Shown here in pieces: positions 1-7,595 of a DNA stretch of 22,292 bases. Source of the stretch: an uncultured Oscillospiraceae bacterium (lineage in GTDB: Bacteria > Bacillota > Clostridia > Oscillospirales > Oscillospiraceae); contig CAPGBJ010000110.1 of assembly GCA_948616425.1 (NCBI GenBank), forward strand, positions 1 through 22,292, in the 5' to 3' direction. The notes under the pieces were generated by a model. That model saw only the letters and a list, made by a program, of their open reading frames with translations. It made no database searches and was not told where the DNA came from. Position 1 is the first letter of the stretch. The number at the start of each line of letters is the position of its first letter. A program made the position numbers and the translations under genes.

Positions 1-37
1 GCCGTTGGACATAGTTCCATTTTTCAAACAGCGCCTA
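1..37. repeat. 37-bp direct repeat, copy 1 (window edge)
   Basis: This 37-bp stretch recurs at 11715-11751 in the same orientation with one mismatch (A at 9, G at 11723). Read on the minus strand, both copies start with a TAG stop codon and continue GCGCTGTTTGAAAAATGG. Here the TAG is the stop codon of the DUF512 gene. The copy is cut by the window edge, so its full length is unknown. It may be a short dispersed repeat or a fragment of a duplicated gene. Confidence 0.8.
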
Positions 38-1411
38 CGGGTTATAGCGATAAAATTCCTCATTTTCCCAGGCAAGACGCTGGGTCTCGGGGGTTAGTTC
101 CACGCCGCAGATGGCGTCTAGCAGTTCATAGCCGTCTTGGGGGACAGGGACGACGGGCACTCCCAGTTTCTGTTCCACATCAACCGTAGTTACGTCGTCC
201 AGAAAAACATTCTCCCCGGAGCGGAGCATGCTGGCAGGGATCAGGAGACGTTTCCCCAGGTCCTTCCCCTGGAGCTGCTGAATGAGGTCGCCTCCGGTGA
301 CCAGCCCGGCCACTGTGATGGTCTCGCCAAAGAAATGGTTGACGATGGGGTAGACATTCCCCTCTATTGTACCGCATTTTTCCTGCGCCTGGGTGACCAG
401 CTTGGCCAAAAATGGGGCGGCAGACACGCCGGTGGCGATGGAAAAGGGGAGGACTCCTTCCAGCTCCTGGGGTTCCATCAGGTCCAGGGCCCGGCCGAAC
501 TCCTTCATCAGCAGAGTGAGCATCCCCACCCCGTTGTCCAGCTGGGTGAAGTCCTCAAAGTAGTCCTCGCCGGGCAGCTCCCGGCCGGCCAGCAGGTAGA
601 ACTCGTCGGAGCACCATACCAGCCTTGTGCCGTGGGTCTCCAGGTGCCTGGCAGCGAAGGACTCCACTTGATCGATGAGGGCGGCGGCGGTCTGCCTGGT
701 GTAGGTTTTCAGGGGATAGAGTCCCGCGCGGTATTTGGTCACCCCCACCGGAACTACCGACACGCTGTTGACCGCCGGAGACATGGCGGCCAGGTCGGCC
801 AAGCTTCTATCCAAGGCGGGGCCGTCGTTGATCCCAGGGCAGGAGACAATCTGGCAGTTCATGGTGATGTTGTGTTGGGCGAACCGCTCCATGATGTCGA
901 TGCCCTCTCCAGCCCTGGGATTTTTCAGCATCTCGGCCCGCAGCGCCCGGTCAGTGGTGTGGACCGACACGTTGATGGGGGAGATACGCAGGTCGATGAT
1001 CCGTTGGACCTCCCGGGGAGAGAGGTTGGTCAGGGTGAGGTAGTTGCCCAGAAGGAAGGACAGCCGGGCGTCGTCGTCCTTAAAATAGAGGGAGGGCCGC
1101 ATTCCCGGCGGCATCTGATCTACAAAGCAGAAGATGCAGTGGTTGGCACAGGACCGGGCTCGATCCATCAGGTAGGTCTCGAACTCCAGTCCCAGGTCTT
1201 CCCCCTCGGATTTTCGTACCCGCAGAGTGCGTACGGCCCCGTCCAAGCTTTTTAAGGTCAGCTCTAGGCGGGGATCGTAGCCGTAGAATTTGTAGTCCAG
1301 CACGTCCACGATGGGGTGGCCGTTGATATGGGTGAGGGTGTCGCCTACCCGGACCCCGGCCCGGTGGGCGGGGCTGCGGGGGTCCACCGATTTCACGGCC
1401 GTCATACTCAT
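35..1411 (-). CDS. DUF512 family PDZ/radical-SAM-like Fe-S protein
   Basis: This 458-aa protein has an N-terminal PDZ-like domain (about residues 5-70, with RSPAHRAGVRVGDTLTHING) and then a Cys-rich radical-SAM-type segment with C88-x3-C92-x2-C95 (CANHCIFC), followed by the DUF512 region. The family is widespread in Clostridia and often sits next to the der GTPase gene. Its biochemical role is not established, and an iron-sulfur oxidoreductase function is inferred from the cysteines. I chose the ATG at 1411 because AGGAGG lies 10 nt upstream and the PDZ domain begins there; the frame is open to 1468 but that start has no ribosome site. A TTGAAA-N18-TATAAT promoter lies about 90 bp upstream, divergent from the spore genes at 1616. 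The TAG stop is the first codon of a repeat that recurs at 11.7 kb. Confidence 0.9.
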   Translation of the reverse strand: MSMTAVKSVDPRSPAHRAGVRVGDTLTHINGHPIVDVLDYKFYGYDPRLELTLKSLDGAVRTLRVRKSEGEDLGLEFETYLMDRARSCANHCIFCFVDQMPPGMRPSLYFKDDDARLSFLLGNYLTLTNLSPREVQRIIDLRISPINVSVHTTDRALRAEMLKNPRAGEGIDIMERFAQHNITMNCQIVSCPGINDGPALDRSLADLAAMSPAVNSVSVVPVGVTKYRAGLYPLKTYTRQTAAALIDQVESFAARHLETHGTRLVWCSDEFYLLAGRELPGEDYFEDFTQLDNGVGMLTLLMKEFGRALDLMEPQELEGVLPFSIATGVSAAPFLAKLVTQAQEKCGTIEGNVYPIVNHFFGETITVAGLVTGGDLIQQLQGKDLGKRLLIPASMLRSGENVFLDDVTTVDVEQKLGVPVVPVPQDGYELLDAICGVELTPETQRLAWENEEFYRYNP

Positions 1412-1497
1412 GGATTGATCTCCTCCTGATGATATTGCCAGGCGTGGACAGTGCCCGTATCTAACCATTTACAGCTCATAGCAGATGTCTTCTTTTT

Positions 1498-1527
1498 ATT
1501 ATACCATAAATGAGGGTTGCATTTCAA
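1498..1527 (-). promoter_or_regulatory. sigma-A-type promoter of the DUF512 gene
   Basis: On the minus strand, TTGAAA (1527-1522), an 18-nt spacer and TATAAT (1503-1498), preceded by TGG (extended -10). The leader to the ATG is about 80 nt. Confidence 0.7.
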
Positions 1528-1615
1528 CGGGAAACTGCAAGGGGCGCGGAGGGTATCCTTCGCATAGGATAGGATAAACGGCGGAGGCTGTTCGCCGTTT
1601 TCAGGAGGTAATTTC

Positions 1616-2017
1616 ATGCAAGCAACAGGAACGTTAAGCGTCCGGGTGTACACTTCCCAGGCGCAGATTCCCCTAGAGGGGGCCACCGTGGTGGTGGCCG
1701 CGCCGGGGGAGGAGGGCAAGTGGAAGCTGCTCTCCATACAGTGTACCAACAGCAGCGGAAAAATCAACACCATACAGATCGACACTCCCGTCCCGGCGGA
1801 GAGCACCTCCCCCAATGGACTGCCCGGAGACGGCGCACCCTGCGCCCTGTGCAGCGTGTGGGCGGAGCAGCCGGGCTACGCCATGCTTCAGGTGGAGAAC
1901 GTGCAGGTCTTCCCCGATGTGGAGACGGTACAGAACATGGAGCTCATCCCCCTGCCCCAGGGGCTGTGCAGCCTTCAGCAGCGGGACGAGCGGGACATCC
2001 CGGTCCAGAACCTGTGA
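1616..2017 (+). CDS. SleC N-terminal-like domain protein (split from the next gene by an in-frame TGA)
   Basis: This 133-aa protein resembles the N-terminal carboxypeptidase-regulatory/Ig-like region of clostridial SleC, the spore-cortex-lytic enzyme. It opens GTLSVRVYTSQAQIPLEGA and later has the beta-strand pattern VENVQVFPDVETVQN typical of that domain. There is no signal peptide. The start has a strong site, AGGAGGTAATTTC then ATG. Just before it an inverted repeat (AAACGGCG at 1576-1583, CGCCGTTT at 1593-1600) could fold in the leader. Its TGA stop is in the same frame as the next ORF, which restarts 9 nt later at a GTG. In many SleC proteins the two parts are one polypeptide, so this is either a native two-gene arrangement or a nonsense-split sleC. 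CATAGGATA at 1563-1571 fits the sigma-K -10 but I found no matching -35. Confidence 0.75.
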   Translation: MQATGTLSVRVYTSQAQIPLEGATVVVAAPGEEGKWKLLSIQCTNSSGKINTIQIDTPVPAESTSPNGLPGDGAPCALCSVWAEQPGYAMLQVENVQVFPDVETVQNMELIPLPQGLCSLQQRDERDIPVQNL

Positions 2018-2026
2018 GGTGGAGCC

Positions 2027-3289
2027 GTGCTGAATATCCTTCCATATGTGCCCCGCACCATCACGGTGCATATGGGCCTGCCCGACCAGTGGGCGGAGAA
2101 CGTCACCGTCTCCTTCCCCGACTATGTGAAAAATGTGGCCTCCAGCGAGATATACCCCACCTGGGAGCCCTCCGCCATCCGGGCCAATATACTGGCCATC
2201 ATCTCGTTCGCCCTGAACCGGGTATATACCGAATTTTACCCCAGCCGGGGCTACAACTTTCAAATCACCTCCACCACCCAATATGACCAGAAATTTATCC
2301 GGGGCCGGAACATCTTTGAGAATATCAGCCAGATGGTGGACGAGATTTTCAACGACTATATCCGCCGCCAGGGCTTTGTAGAGCCCCTGGCCGCCAAGTT
2401 CTGCAACGGCACCACCTCCACCTGCGACGGCCTGTCCCAGTGGGGCAGTCAGGAGTTGGCTCAGGAGGGGGCAAATTCCATGGAAATTCTGCGCTACTAC
2501 TATGGGGACAATATTGAGCTGGTGGTGGATGCGCCCATTCAGGACCTCACCGACTCCTATCCCGGCACGCCGCTGCGCCTAGGCTCTGTGGGGCGGGATG
2601 TGGTCATTGTTCAGGCCATGCTCAACCGAATTTCCCAGAATTACCCTGCCATTCCCAAAATTTCCCCCGCCACTGGAATCTTCGGGGAGGACACCCGGTC
2701 CGCGGTGACCACCTTCCAGCGCATCTTCAATCTGACGCCCGACGGCATTGTGGGCAAGGCCACCTGGTACAAGCTGGTATACATCCACTCCGGCATCCTT
2801 CAGCTGGCTGAGCTGGTGAGCCAGGGGCAGACCTTTGTCACTGTCCAGTACCAGTTCTCCGGCCCTCTGGAGGAGGGGGACAGCGGCCCTGAGGTGGGCA
2901 TCCTTCAGTATATGCTGGCCCTGCTGGCCCAGTTTGACAACTCCCTGTCCCCCATAGCGACAGACGGCGAGTTCGGCCCGGCCACCACCCAGGCGGTGCG
3001 CACCTACCAGCAGCTGGTGGGCCTCACCCCCAACGGCTATGTGGATGAGACCACTTGGAATTCCATCTACAGCAATTTTGCCCTGGCGGACTATTTTCTC
3101 CGCAGGGACACGGTACGGGCCCAGTCCCTGCGGGAGGACGCTGTTCCGGTGATGTCCGGGGCGGGGGGCACGCCTGGGGAGGAGCTGGAGCGATGGGGCG
3201 ACACCCCCCGAATGGGCCAGTACCAGGGCCGCCCGCTGGAATTGGGTCAGATGGATGGCCAGAGTGGACAGAGAGGAGTGAAGATATGA
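2027..3289 (+). CDS. sleC: SleC-like spore cortex-lytic enzyme: SpoIID-type catalytic domain plus two PG-binding domains
   Basis: This 420-aa protein carries the SleC/SpoIID-like lytic transglycosylase region at residues 10-170 (VKNVASSEIYPTW, then ALNRVYTEFYPSRGY). E41 in SSEIYP is at the position of the catalytic Glu of the SpoIID family. Two PG_binding_1 domains follow, at about 180-255 (LGSVGRDVVIVQAML to GIVGKATWYKLV) and 280-350 (EGDSGPEVGILQYML to YVDETTWNSIY). The likely role is hydrolysis of spore-cortex peptidoglycan during germination, acting on mature spores. The GTG start at 2027 has GAGGTGG just upstream. The pre-peptide and N-terminal domain usually found in SleC lie in the preceding ORF, in the same frame across a TGA. 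Its stop overlaps the next gene's ATG (ATGA), so the three genes look like one operon. Confidence 0.82.
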   Translation: MLNILPYVPRTITVHMGLPDQWAENVTVSFPDYVKNVASSEIYPTWEPSAIRANILAIISFALNRVYTEFYPSRGYNFQITSTTQYDQKFIRGRNIFENISQMVDEIFNDYIRRQGFVEPLAAKFCNGTTSTCDGLSQWGSQELAQEGANSMEILRYYYGDNIELVVDAPIQDLTDSYPGTPLRLGSVGRDVVIVQAMLNRISQNYPAIPKISPATGIFGEDTRSAVTTFQRIFNLTPDGIVGKATWYKLVYIHSGILQLAELVSQGQTFVTVQYQFSGPLEEGDSGPEVGILQYMLALLAQFDNSLSPIATDGEFGPATTQAVRTYQQLVGLTPNGYVDETTWNSIYSNFALADYFLRRDTVRAQSLREDAVPVMSGAGGTPGEELERWGDTPRMGQYQGRPLELGQMDGQSGQRGVKI

Positions 3290-3867
3290 GAGACAGCGCG
3301 GCAGAACGGGAGCTGCTGGAGCGGGAGATGCTGTCCAAACCGGTGAGCAGTTTGCAATATATGCTCCGTCAGCTCTCGAAGACCTATCAGTTTTTGCCGG
3401 AATTGGCAGTAGATGGGGTCTACGGTGAGCGCACCTTAGAGGCAGTGATGCGCTTCCAGCGGGAGGCGGGCTTGCCCGTCACCGGGGTGGTGGACCAGGC
3501 CACTTGGAACGCCATCCACAGCTGCTGGCTGAAACAGCAGGCCAGGGAGAGCTACTCCCGGGCTACCCGGGTGTTTCCCTCGGAGGGCATCCAGGTCCAC
3601 GAGGGAAACAGCAGGGAATATATGATCGTTCCCCAGACCATGTTTAATGTGCTTTCCAAGCACTTTGAAGGGATTACGCCGTGTGAGGCGGACGGCAATC
3701 ATGGCCCTGCCTCGGCGGACAATGTTCGGTGGCTGCAAAAGGCGGCCGGTCTGCCGGTCACAGGCTGCATGGATAAGGCCACCTGGGACGCCCTGTCCCA
3801 TCTGTATGAGATTTTCGTGGTTCAGGATACCGACTGTCAGCCGGAGTTCACCGGCGGCTGGGGCTGA
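3286..3867 (+). CDS. Peptidoglycan-binding protein with two PG_binding_1 domains
   Basis: This 193-aa protein is made of two PG_binding_1 repeats, at about residues 15-80 (SLQYMLRQLSKTYQFLPEL, VDGVYGERTLEAVMRFQ, TGVVDQATWNAI) and 110-180 (FNVLSKHFEGITPCEADG, TGCMDKATWDAL). I see no catalytic domain, signal peptide or membrane segment. It probably binds cortex peptidoglycan and assists the SleC-like protein encoded just upstream; that role is inferred from position. The ATG at 3286 overlaps the upstream TGA and has AGAGGAG 7-12 nt before it. The frame is open back to 3055, but that part only shadows the upstream gene. A terminator follows at 3920. Confidence 0.82.
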   Translation: MRDSAAERELLEREMLSKPVSSLQYMLRQLSKTYQFLPELAVDGVYGERTLEAVMRFQREAGLPVTGVVDQATWNAIHSCWLKQQARESYSRATRVFPSEGIQVHEGNSREYMIVPQTMFNVLSKHFEGITPCEADGNHGPASADNVRWLQKAAGLPVTGCMDKATWDALSHLYEIFVVQDTDCQPEFTGGWG

Positions 3868-3919
3868 AACTCAGCTGTCTGCTAGAGCTCTGTGGCCGCG
3901 GCAGCTGCTAAAAACAGGG

Positions 3920-3955
3920 GGCGGCCGGCTCTACAAATGCCTGCCGCCTTCTTTT
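3920..3955 (+). terminator. Intrinsic terminator of the SleC-like operon
   Basis: Arms GGCGGCCGGC (3920-3929) and GCCTGCCGCC (3939-3948) pair at 9 of 10 positions around a 9-nt loop and are followed by TTCTTTT. It lies about 50 nt after the operon's last stop. Confidence 0.8.
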
Positions 3956-4044
3956 GCAACACACCTGAGCTGAAAGAAGTATGAATATATACTGATTTGG
4001 ATAGATAAGCAGTAGCAGCGCGAGGTTAATAAGGGATTTTGAAT

Positions 4045-4079
4045 TTAAAACGCCTAGCGGTCCAACGGACCGCCAGGCG
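4045..4079 (-). terminator. Intrinsic terminator of the aminotransferase gene
   Basis: Arms CGCCTAGCGGTCC (4051-4063) and GGACCGCCAGGCG (4067-4079) pair at 12 of 13 positions with a 3-nt loop. On the minus strand the stem is followed by GTTTTAAATTC. The hairpin is about 45 nt past the aminotransferase stop. Confidence 0.8.
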
Positions 4080-4123
4080 AAAATGTAGATGGGGATACTC
4101 GGGATGGGCTGGTGATATCGGCC

Positions 4124-5365
4124 TTACTGCCCCTGCTTTTCCAGGGTGGCCAGCTTCAGACAGGTGCAGAACACCTTGGCGGCCATTTCCACATCCTTCA
4201 GAGCGGGGTAGGAGGGAGCGATACGGATATGGCTGTCCTCCGGGTCATTTCCATAGGGATAGGCGGCGCCTGCGGCCGTCATGACCAAGCCGGCCTCCTT
4301 ACACAGGGCTACCGTCCGCTTGGCGCAGCCAGGGGTGGTGTACAGACTGATGAAATAGCCGCCATTTGGATTGGTCCAGCGGGCGATATCCAAGGGTTTG
4401 ATCTGCTCATCCAGTTCTTTAAGGAAGGTGTCAAATCGAGGACGGAGCACGTCGCCATGTTTCTTCATCAGCTCCAGGGTATGCTTTTTGTCTTTCAGGA
4501 AGCGGACCTGGCGCAGCTGATTGAGTTTGTCACAGCTGATCATCTGAGCGCCCATTAATTTGCTCAGGTGTTTGATGTTGGCTTCGCTGGCAGCCATCAC
4601 TGCCATGCCAGCTCCGGGCAGCGTGATTTTGGAGGTGGAGGCAAACTCAAAGACCAGGTCGGGATTGCCCTTCTCTGCGCACAGTTTCAGAATGTCGGGG
4701 AAGGGCACGTAGTCCCCGCGAATCTCGTGGACACAGTAGGCGTTGTCCCAGATCACGATAAAATCAGGGGCGGCGGGCTTCAGGGAGGCAATACGGGACA
4801 TTACCTCTTCCGAGTAGATAAAGCCGTCTGGATTGGAGTATTTGGGGACGCACCAGATGCCCTTTACCTGGGGATCGGCGGCTAGGCGCTCCACCTCGTC
4901 CATATCGGGACCATTCTCATTGGTCTTTACCGCGATCAGCTCGATTCCAAAGGACTCTGTGACCCGGAAATGTCGGTCATAGCCGGGGACGGGGCACAGG
5001 AATTTTACCTTTTCCTCCTGGGACCAGGGTTTTTCGCTGTGGAGAAGACCGTTGGACCAGGCCTTTGCTACCAAGTCATACATCATATTCAGGCTGGAGC
5101 TACCCCCCACAAAGCACTGCGCAGGGGTCAAATCCAACATCTCCGCCCAGTACTCCCGGGCACAGGGCATACCGGCCAGCTCGCCGTAGTTCCGGGCGTC
5201 TACGCCGCCAGCCACGCAGTCGTCAAAGTCCAGAATGGTCAGCAGATCACGGGAGAGCTCCAGCTGTTCCAGGCAGGGCTTGCCCCGGTCCATGTTCAGG
5301 GACAGGCCCTGCCCCTTCCACTGCTCAAACTCCTCTTTGACGGCTGCGTAATTGAATTCTTTCAT
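4124..5365 (-). CDS. Aspartate aminotransferase-like PLP enzyme (Aminotran_MocR family)
   Basis: This 413-aa fold-type I PLP aminotransferase matches the Aminotran_MocR/subgroup Ic aspartate aminotransferase family, which has the aminotransferase domain only (no GntR-type DNA-binding domain). Visible active-site elements are N178 (SNPDG), D207 (IWDNAY) contacting the pyridine nitrogen, K246 in FASTSKITLPGAGMA as the Schiff-base lysine, and a C-terminal R in HIRIAPSY for the substrate carboxylate. The likely reaction is cytosolic transamination between aspartate and 2-oxoglutarate; the exact substrate is not provable from sequence. I chose the ATG at 5365 because GAGGAG lies upstream and the protein aligns from MKEFNY; an ATG at 5386 has no site. 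The promoter is about 325 nt upstream, so the leader is long. The gene stands alone. Confidence 0.88.
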   Translation of the reverse strand: MKEFNYAAVKEEFEQWKGQGLSLNMDRGKPCLEQLELSRDLLTILDFDDCVAGGVDARNYGELAGMPCAREYWAEMLDLTPAQCFVGGSSSLNMMYDLVAKAWSNGLLHSEKPWSQEEKVKFLCPVPGYDRHFRVTESFGIELIAVKTNENGPDMDEVERLAADPQVKGIWCVPKYSNPDGFIYSEEVMSRIASLKPAAPDFIVIWDNAYCVHEIRGDYVPFPDILKLCAEKGNPDLVFEFASTSKITLPGAGMAVMAASEANIKHLSKLMGAQMISCDKLNQLRQVRFLKDKKHTLELMKKHGDVLRPRFDTFLKELDEQIKPLDIARWTNPNGGYFISLYTTPGCAKRTVALCKEAGLVMTAAGAAYPYGNDPEDSHIRIAPSYPALKDVEMAAKVFCTCLKLATLEKQGQ

Positions 5366-5689
5366 CGCGCAAACATCTCCTCTCAATAAATATATAAATG
5401 GGATACAACGCTGTCAAAACCGGCCGGGTCTACTCAGCGGTTCCCAGGCCCGGTACGGTTGGGTGTCATGGCCCCGGCAGATGTCCTCCAGATGGCAGTC
5501 CAGCTGGGTTTCTGCTTCAATACCGCAGTTATTTGCCGGTAGGCCACCTCTGTTTATCTGGAAATTCCCTCCGCTCCATAGCCCGCCCCTGTTCCGCCGA
5601 CCCCAGCGAGAATCAGGGGACTTTCCAACAACGCCTCGCAGAATCTTCCTTTTCCATTGGGCCGTTTCTTTCGTGCCGGGATTTTTATC
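5366..5689 (-). other. Long untranslated leader of the aminotransferase gene
   Basis: This 324-nt stretch separates the promoter at 5690-5718 from the ATG. I found no T-box core, S-box or other riboswitch I can name. A minus-strand reading frame ending at 5414 is open through much of it and its last 35 codons have GC-rich third positions, but it has no start with a ribosome site. It may be a coding remnant or a structured leader. Confidence 0.4.
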
Positions 5690-5718
5690 AGTATACCATA
5701 TCTTGCCCACAAAGTCGA
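5690..5718 (-). promoter_or_regulatory. sigma-A-type promoter of the aminotransferase gene
   Basis: On the minus strand, TCGACT (5718-5713), a 17-nt spacer and TATACT (5695-5690) with a preceding TGG extended -10. The -35 matches at 4 of 6 positions. Confidence 0.55.
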
Positions 5719-5777
5719 GAGGCAGTTGTACTGTTTCACAAAATCTTCCCATTTCTTCTCGCCAAACAGTACAAAAA

Positions 5778-5811
5778 CACCAGGCAGAGGTTCTCAGCCC
5801 TCTGTCTGGTG
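5778..5811. terminator. Bidirectional intrinsic terminator (3' of fliB-like gene)
   Basis: Arms CACCAGGCAGAGG and CCTCTGTCTGGTG pair at 12 of 13 positions. The stem is flanked by T-runs in both directions: GTTTTTG on the minus strand and CTTTTTATG on the plus strand. Its likely job is ending the fliB-like transcript, whose stop is about 50 nt before it. Confidence 0.85.
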
Positions 5812-5862
5812 CTTTTTATGTCCTTGACAGCCGCGGAATACAGTCTTTGTCCCGATTTTCCC

Positions 5863-7089
5863 TCAGCCGCCCACCAGAATAGCCATATGGGCCAGGGTGG
5901 CGCTGTTGTTTTGGAACAGCTCGTTCTGCAGGCGGGAACGTTGGGCGGGGGTATGGATCAGGGAGCGGCTGACGTGTACCAGTACGTGGAACAGTCTCTC
6001 TCGGCTGGTCTGTCTACCCATGGAGCAGACGGCGGCAAAGCGGTAGAAACTGTAGAGGTTGCACAGGTTGACATAGCTCTTCCACAGCTCCTCCGGCGTC
6101 GTCAGAACGGGGAGAGACAGGAAGAAGGAGATGGTCACCAACAGATTCTCAAAGAAGTGCTCGGAGTGCTCTAGCAACTCCTCCAGTTTGTCTTCCGCCT
6201 CCTGATACTGGCGGGCATGGATGATTACCCGATCCGGGTCCACCTCCGCCAAGGTACCCTGGTCGGTGATGGAAGCCAGCAGTTCCCCGGCCAGGTCGGG
6301 CCCCAGTATATTAAACTGACGGATCAACAGCTGTAGGTTATGGCTTAGGAACATGTTCCGGTTCCCCGACATCTGCTCCAGCTGGGCGGAAAGCACAGTG
6401 GGATCCCCCATCAGGGCCGCTCTCGCGGCCAGCCAGCGGTCCACCGCCTGGCCGTCGTCCCAGTTCAGAGTTTGCAGCTGCTGGACCAGCAGACCCAGCA
6501 GAGTCATCCTCTGGGCCAGTGGCAGAGCCCTGGCCTGGAGAACGTCGATCCAAAGTTCTCGGATGGCGTCAAAGCGGGCCTCCACCTCGGTATTCACCAG
6601 GGCCGCTTTTTGACTCTGGGGCGGCAGGGGCTCCGCGATAAAGTCTATCCCGTCCTTCAAGTCCCACAGCAGGGCTAAGACCCCTTCGCAGGAAGGGCTC
6701 AGGGTGTATTCCAGGGCGGCGGAGGTGTAGACCTCATTCCGGGGGTAAGTCCGGCACACCTTGGGCAAGACCTCCTCTCCACACTCTAACTGGAGTCGGC
6801 ACAGCCCTTCCGGGGTGTGAAAGGCGCAGCGGCCTGCCTCGGTGATGCGGAATTCGGCGTACATCCCGTCGTGCTCTCGCTCTCGAAGCCGGAACATTCC
6901 TGCCTGCATCTCCGCCTCCACCTCTGGACTCTTGGGGGCCCGCTTAATTGCCAGGTAATCCTTTTTGCTAAACTCAATCTTCCAGCTGTCGTCACAGCAG
7001 TTGTCCTGACAGGCCCCCATGATACAGTGGAAGTCCTTGTAATATGCGGGCATCAGCAGAGTCTCTATTTTGATTGTTTGCTTGGCCAT
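5863..7089 (-). CDS. fliB: Flagellin lysine-N-methylase (FliB family)
   Basis: This 408-aa protein begins with the FliB-type segment LLMPAYYKDFHCIMGACQDN and clustered cysteines C22, C27, C31 and C32 (ACQDNCC). A second Cys group follows at about 88-120 (RCAFHTPEGLC, LECGEEVLPKVCRTYPR). The pattern is typical of the YkgJ/FliB family of putative metal- or Fe-S-binding proteins. FliB methylates surface lysines of flagellin before assembly. The flagellin gene lies directly upstream on the same strand, which supports this substrate. I chose the ATG at 7089 because GAGGTG lies 5 nt before it; a GTG two codons upstream is possible. It has its own promoter (TTGATC-N17-TATAAT), so it need not depend on flagellin transcription. 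No signal peptide or membrane helix is seen, which fits a cytosolic enzyme. Confidence 0.85.
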   Translation of the reverse strand: MAKQTIKIETLLMPAYYKDFHCIMGACQDNCCDDSWKIEFSKKDYLAIKRAPKSPEVEAEMQAGMFRLREREHDGMYAEFRITEAGRCAFHTPEGLCRLQLECGEEVLPKVCRTYPRNEVYTSAALEYTLSPSCEGVLALLWDLKDGIDFIAEPLPPQSQKAALVNTEVEARFDAIRELWIDVLQARALPLAQRMTLLGLLVQQLQTLNWDDGQAVDRWLAARAALMGDPTVLSAQLEQMSGNRNMFLSHNLQLLIRQFNILGPDLAGELLASITDQGTLAEVDPDRVIIHARQYQEAEDKLEELLEHSEHFFENLLVTISFFLSLPVLTTPEELWKSYVNLCNLYSFYRFAAVCSMGRQTSRERLFHVLVHVSRSLIHTPAQRSRLQNELFQNNSATLAHMAILVGG

Positions 7090-7118
7090 GGTCACACCTC
7101 ATTTGTCGGTTTGATTTG

Positions 7119-7147
7119 ATTATACCATCCCTTCATCGCCAGATCAA
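7119..7147 (-). promoter_or_regulatory. sigma-A-type promoter of the fliB-like gene
   Basis: On the minus strand, TTGATC (7147-7142), a 17-nt spacer and TATAAT (7124-7119) preceded by TGG (extended -10). It lies about 30 nt before the start codon. Confidence 0.8.
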
Positions 7148-7268
7148 TACTTCCCACCTTATCCGTCATGATTCCTGTGTTTCTGTATTTTCCCAGGTTG
7201 TACCATCTGACCGATGGCCTTTATTCGCCTTGGTTCCAAGCTGCCGCCTTCGCCCCAAGGGGAAGAGA

Positions 7269-7295
7269 GAGGACCGGACATACGGCCCGGTCCTC
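7269..7295 (-). terminator. Probable terminator of the flagellin transcript
   Basis: Arms GAGGACCGG (7269-7277) and CCGGTCCTC (7287-7295) form a perfect 9-bp stem with a 9-nt loop. The minus-strand tail is only CU-rich (TCTCTTCCCC), so termination may be partial. It lies about 300 nt past the flagellin stop but only about 35 nt past the duplicated flagellin tail at 7331. Confidence 0.55.
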
Positions 7296-7330
7296 CCTCT
7301 GTGCATATTTGTTCGCGTTTGGTCAGATGA

Positions 7331-7356
7331 TTAGCCCGGCAGCTGCAGCACGCCCT
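7331..7356 (-). repeat. Second copy of the flagellin gene 3' end
   Basis: This 26-bp segment matches the last codons and stop of the flagellin gene (7596-7621) at 25 of 26 positions in the same orientation. On the minus strand it reads as the codons GVLQLPG and TAA. No other flagellin sequence is next to it. It may be the scar of a lost tandem copy or of an insertion at the 3' end. Confidence 0.75.
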
Positions 7357-7595
7357 TCGTCGACACAAGTTCCGTATCCTTCGCTTCCGGCTCTCGCCGA
7401 AAGCTCACTTACTGCGCTGTGTCTCCTCTCCAAACCGGACCCGCTTCGCTGGGCTCCGGTTTGGCAGCGGCCTGCGGCCGCTTTAGGTTGTCCCGCCTCT
7501 CCCAGCGCGACCCGCTGTCGCTGGGCTCGCGCTGGGTTCCCGGACGGCCATGCTGTCCCAGGCCGGCGACAGACTATGCTGTCTTTAGGCTACTC
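7357..7595. repeat. Hairpin array between duplicated flagellin 3' ends
   Basis: This GC-rich noncoding stretch holds at least four hairpins. Two are alike: CCAAACCGGA/TCCGGTTTGG (7430-7439, 7455-7464) and CCCAGCGCGA/TCGCGCTGGG (7501-7510, 7527-7536). Their stems differ in sequence but pair perfectly, while their loops are nearly identical (CCCGCTTCGCTGGGC and CCCGCTGTCGCTGGGC). Others are AGCGGC/GCCGCT (7466-7482) and CTTCCGGC/GCCGAAAG (7384-7403, one mismatch). No gene is evident. It would form the flagellin mRNA 3' region if transcription runs to the hairpin at 7269. Confidence 0.65.

Noticed and set aside
137..1255. 372-codon plus-strand open frame opposite the DUF512 gene
   Set aside because: It has no ribosome site or recognisable domain and lies inside a well-supported gene on the other strand.
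1550..1590. Mother-cell sigma-K promoter for the SleC-like operon
   Set aside because: CATAGGATA fits the -10, but no AC -35 occurs at 16-17 nt, so it is mentioned only in the gene entry.
5366..5690. T-box riboswitch in the aminotransferase leader
   Set aside because: GAGGTGGCCTACCGG loosely recalls the T-box core but the conserved GGTGG-n-ACCGCG pairing and specifier loop are not there.
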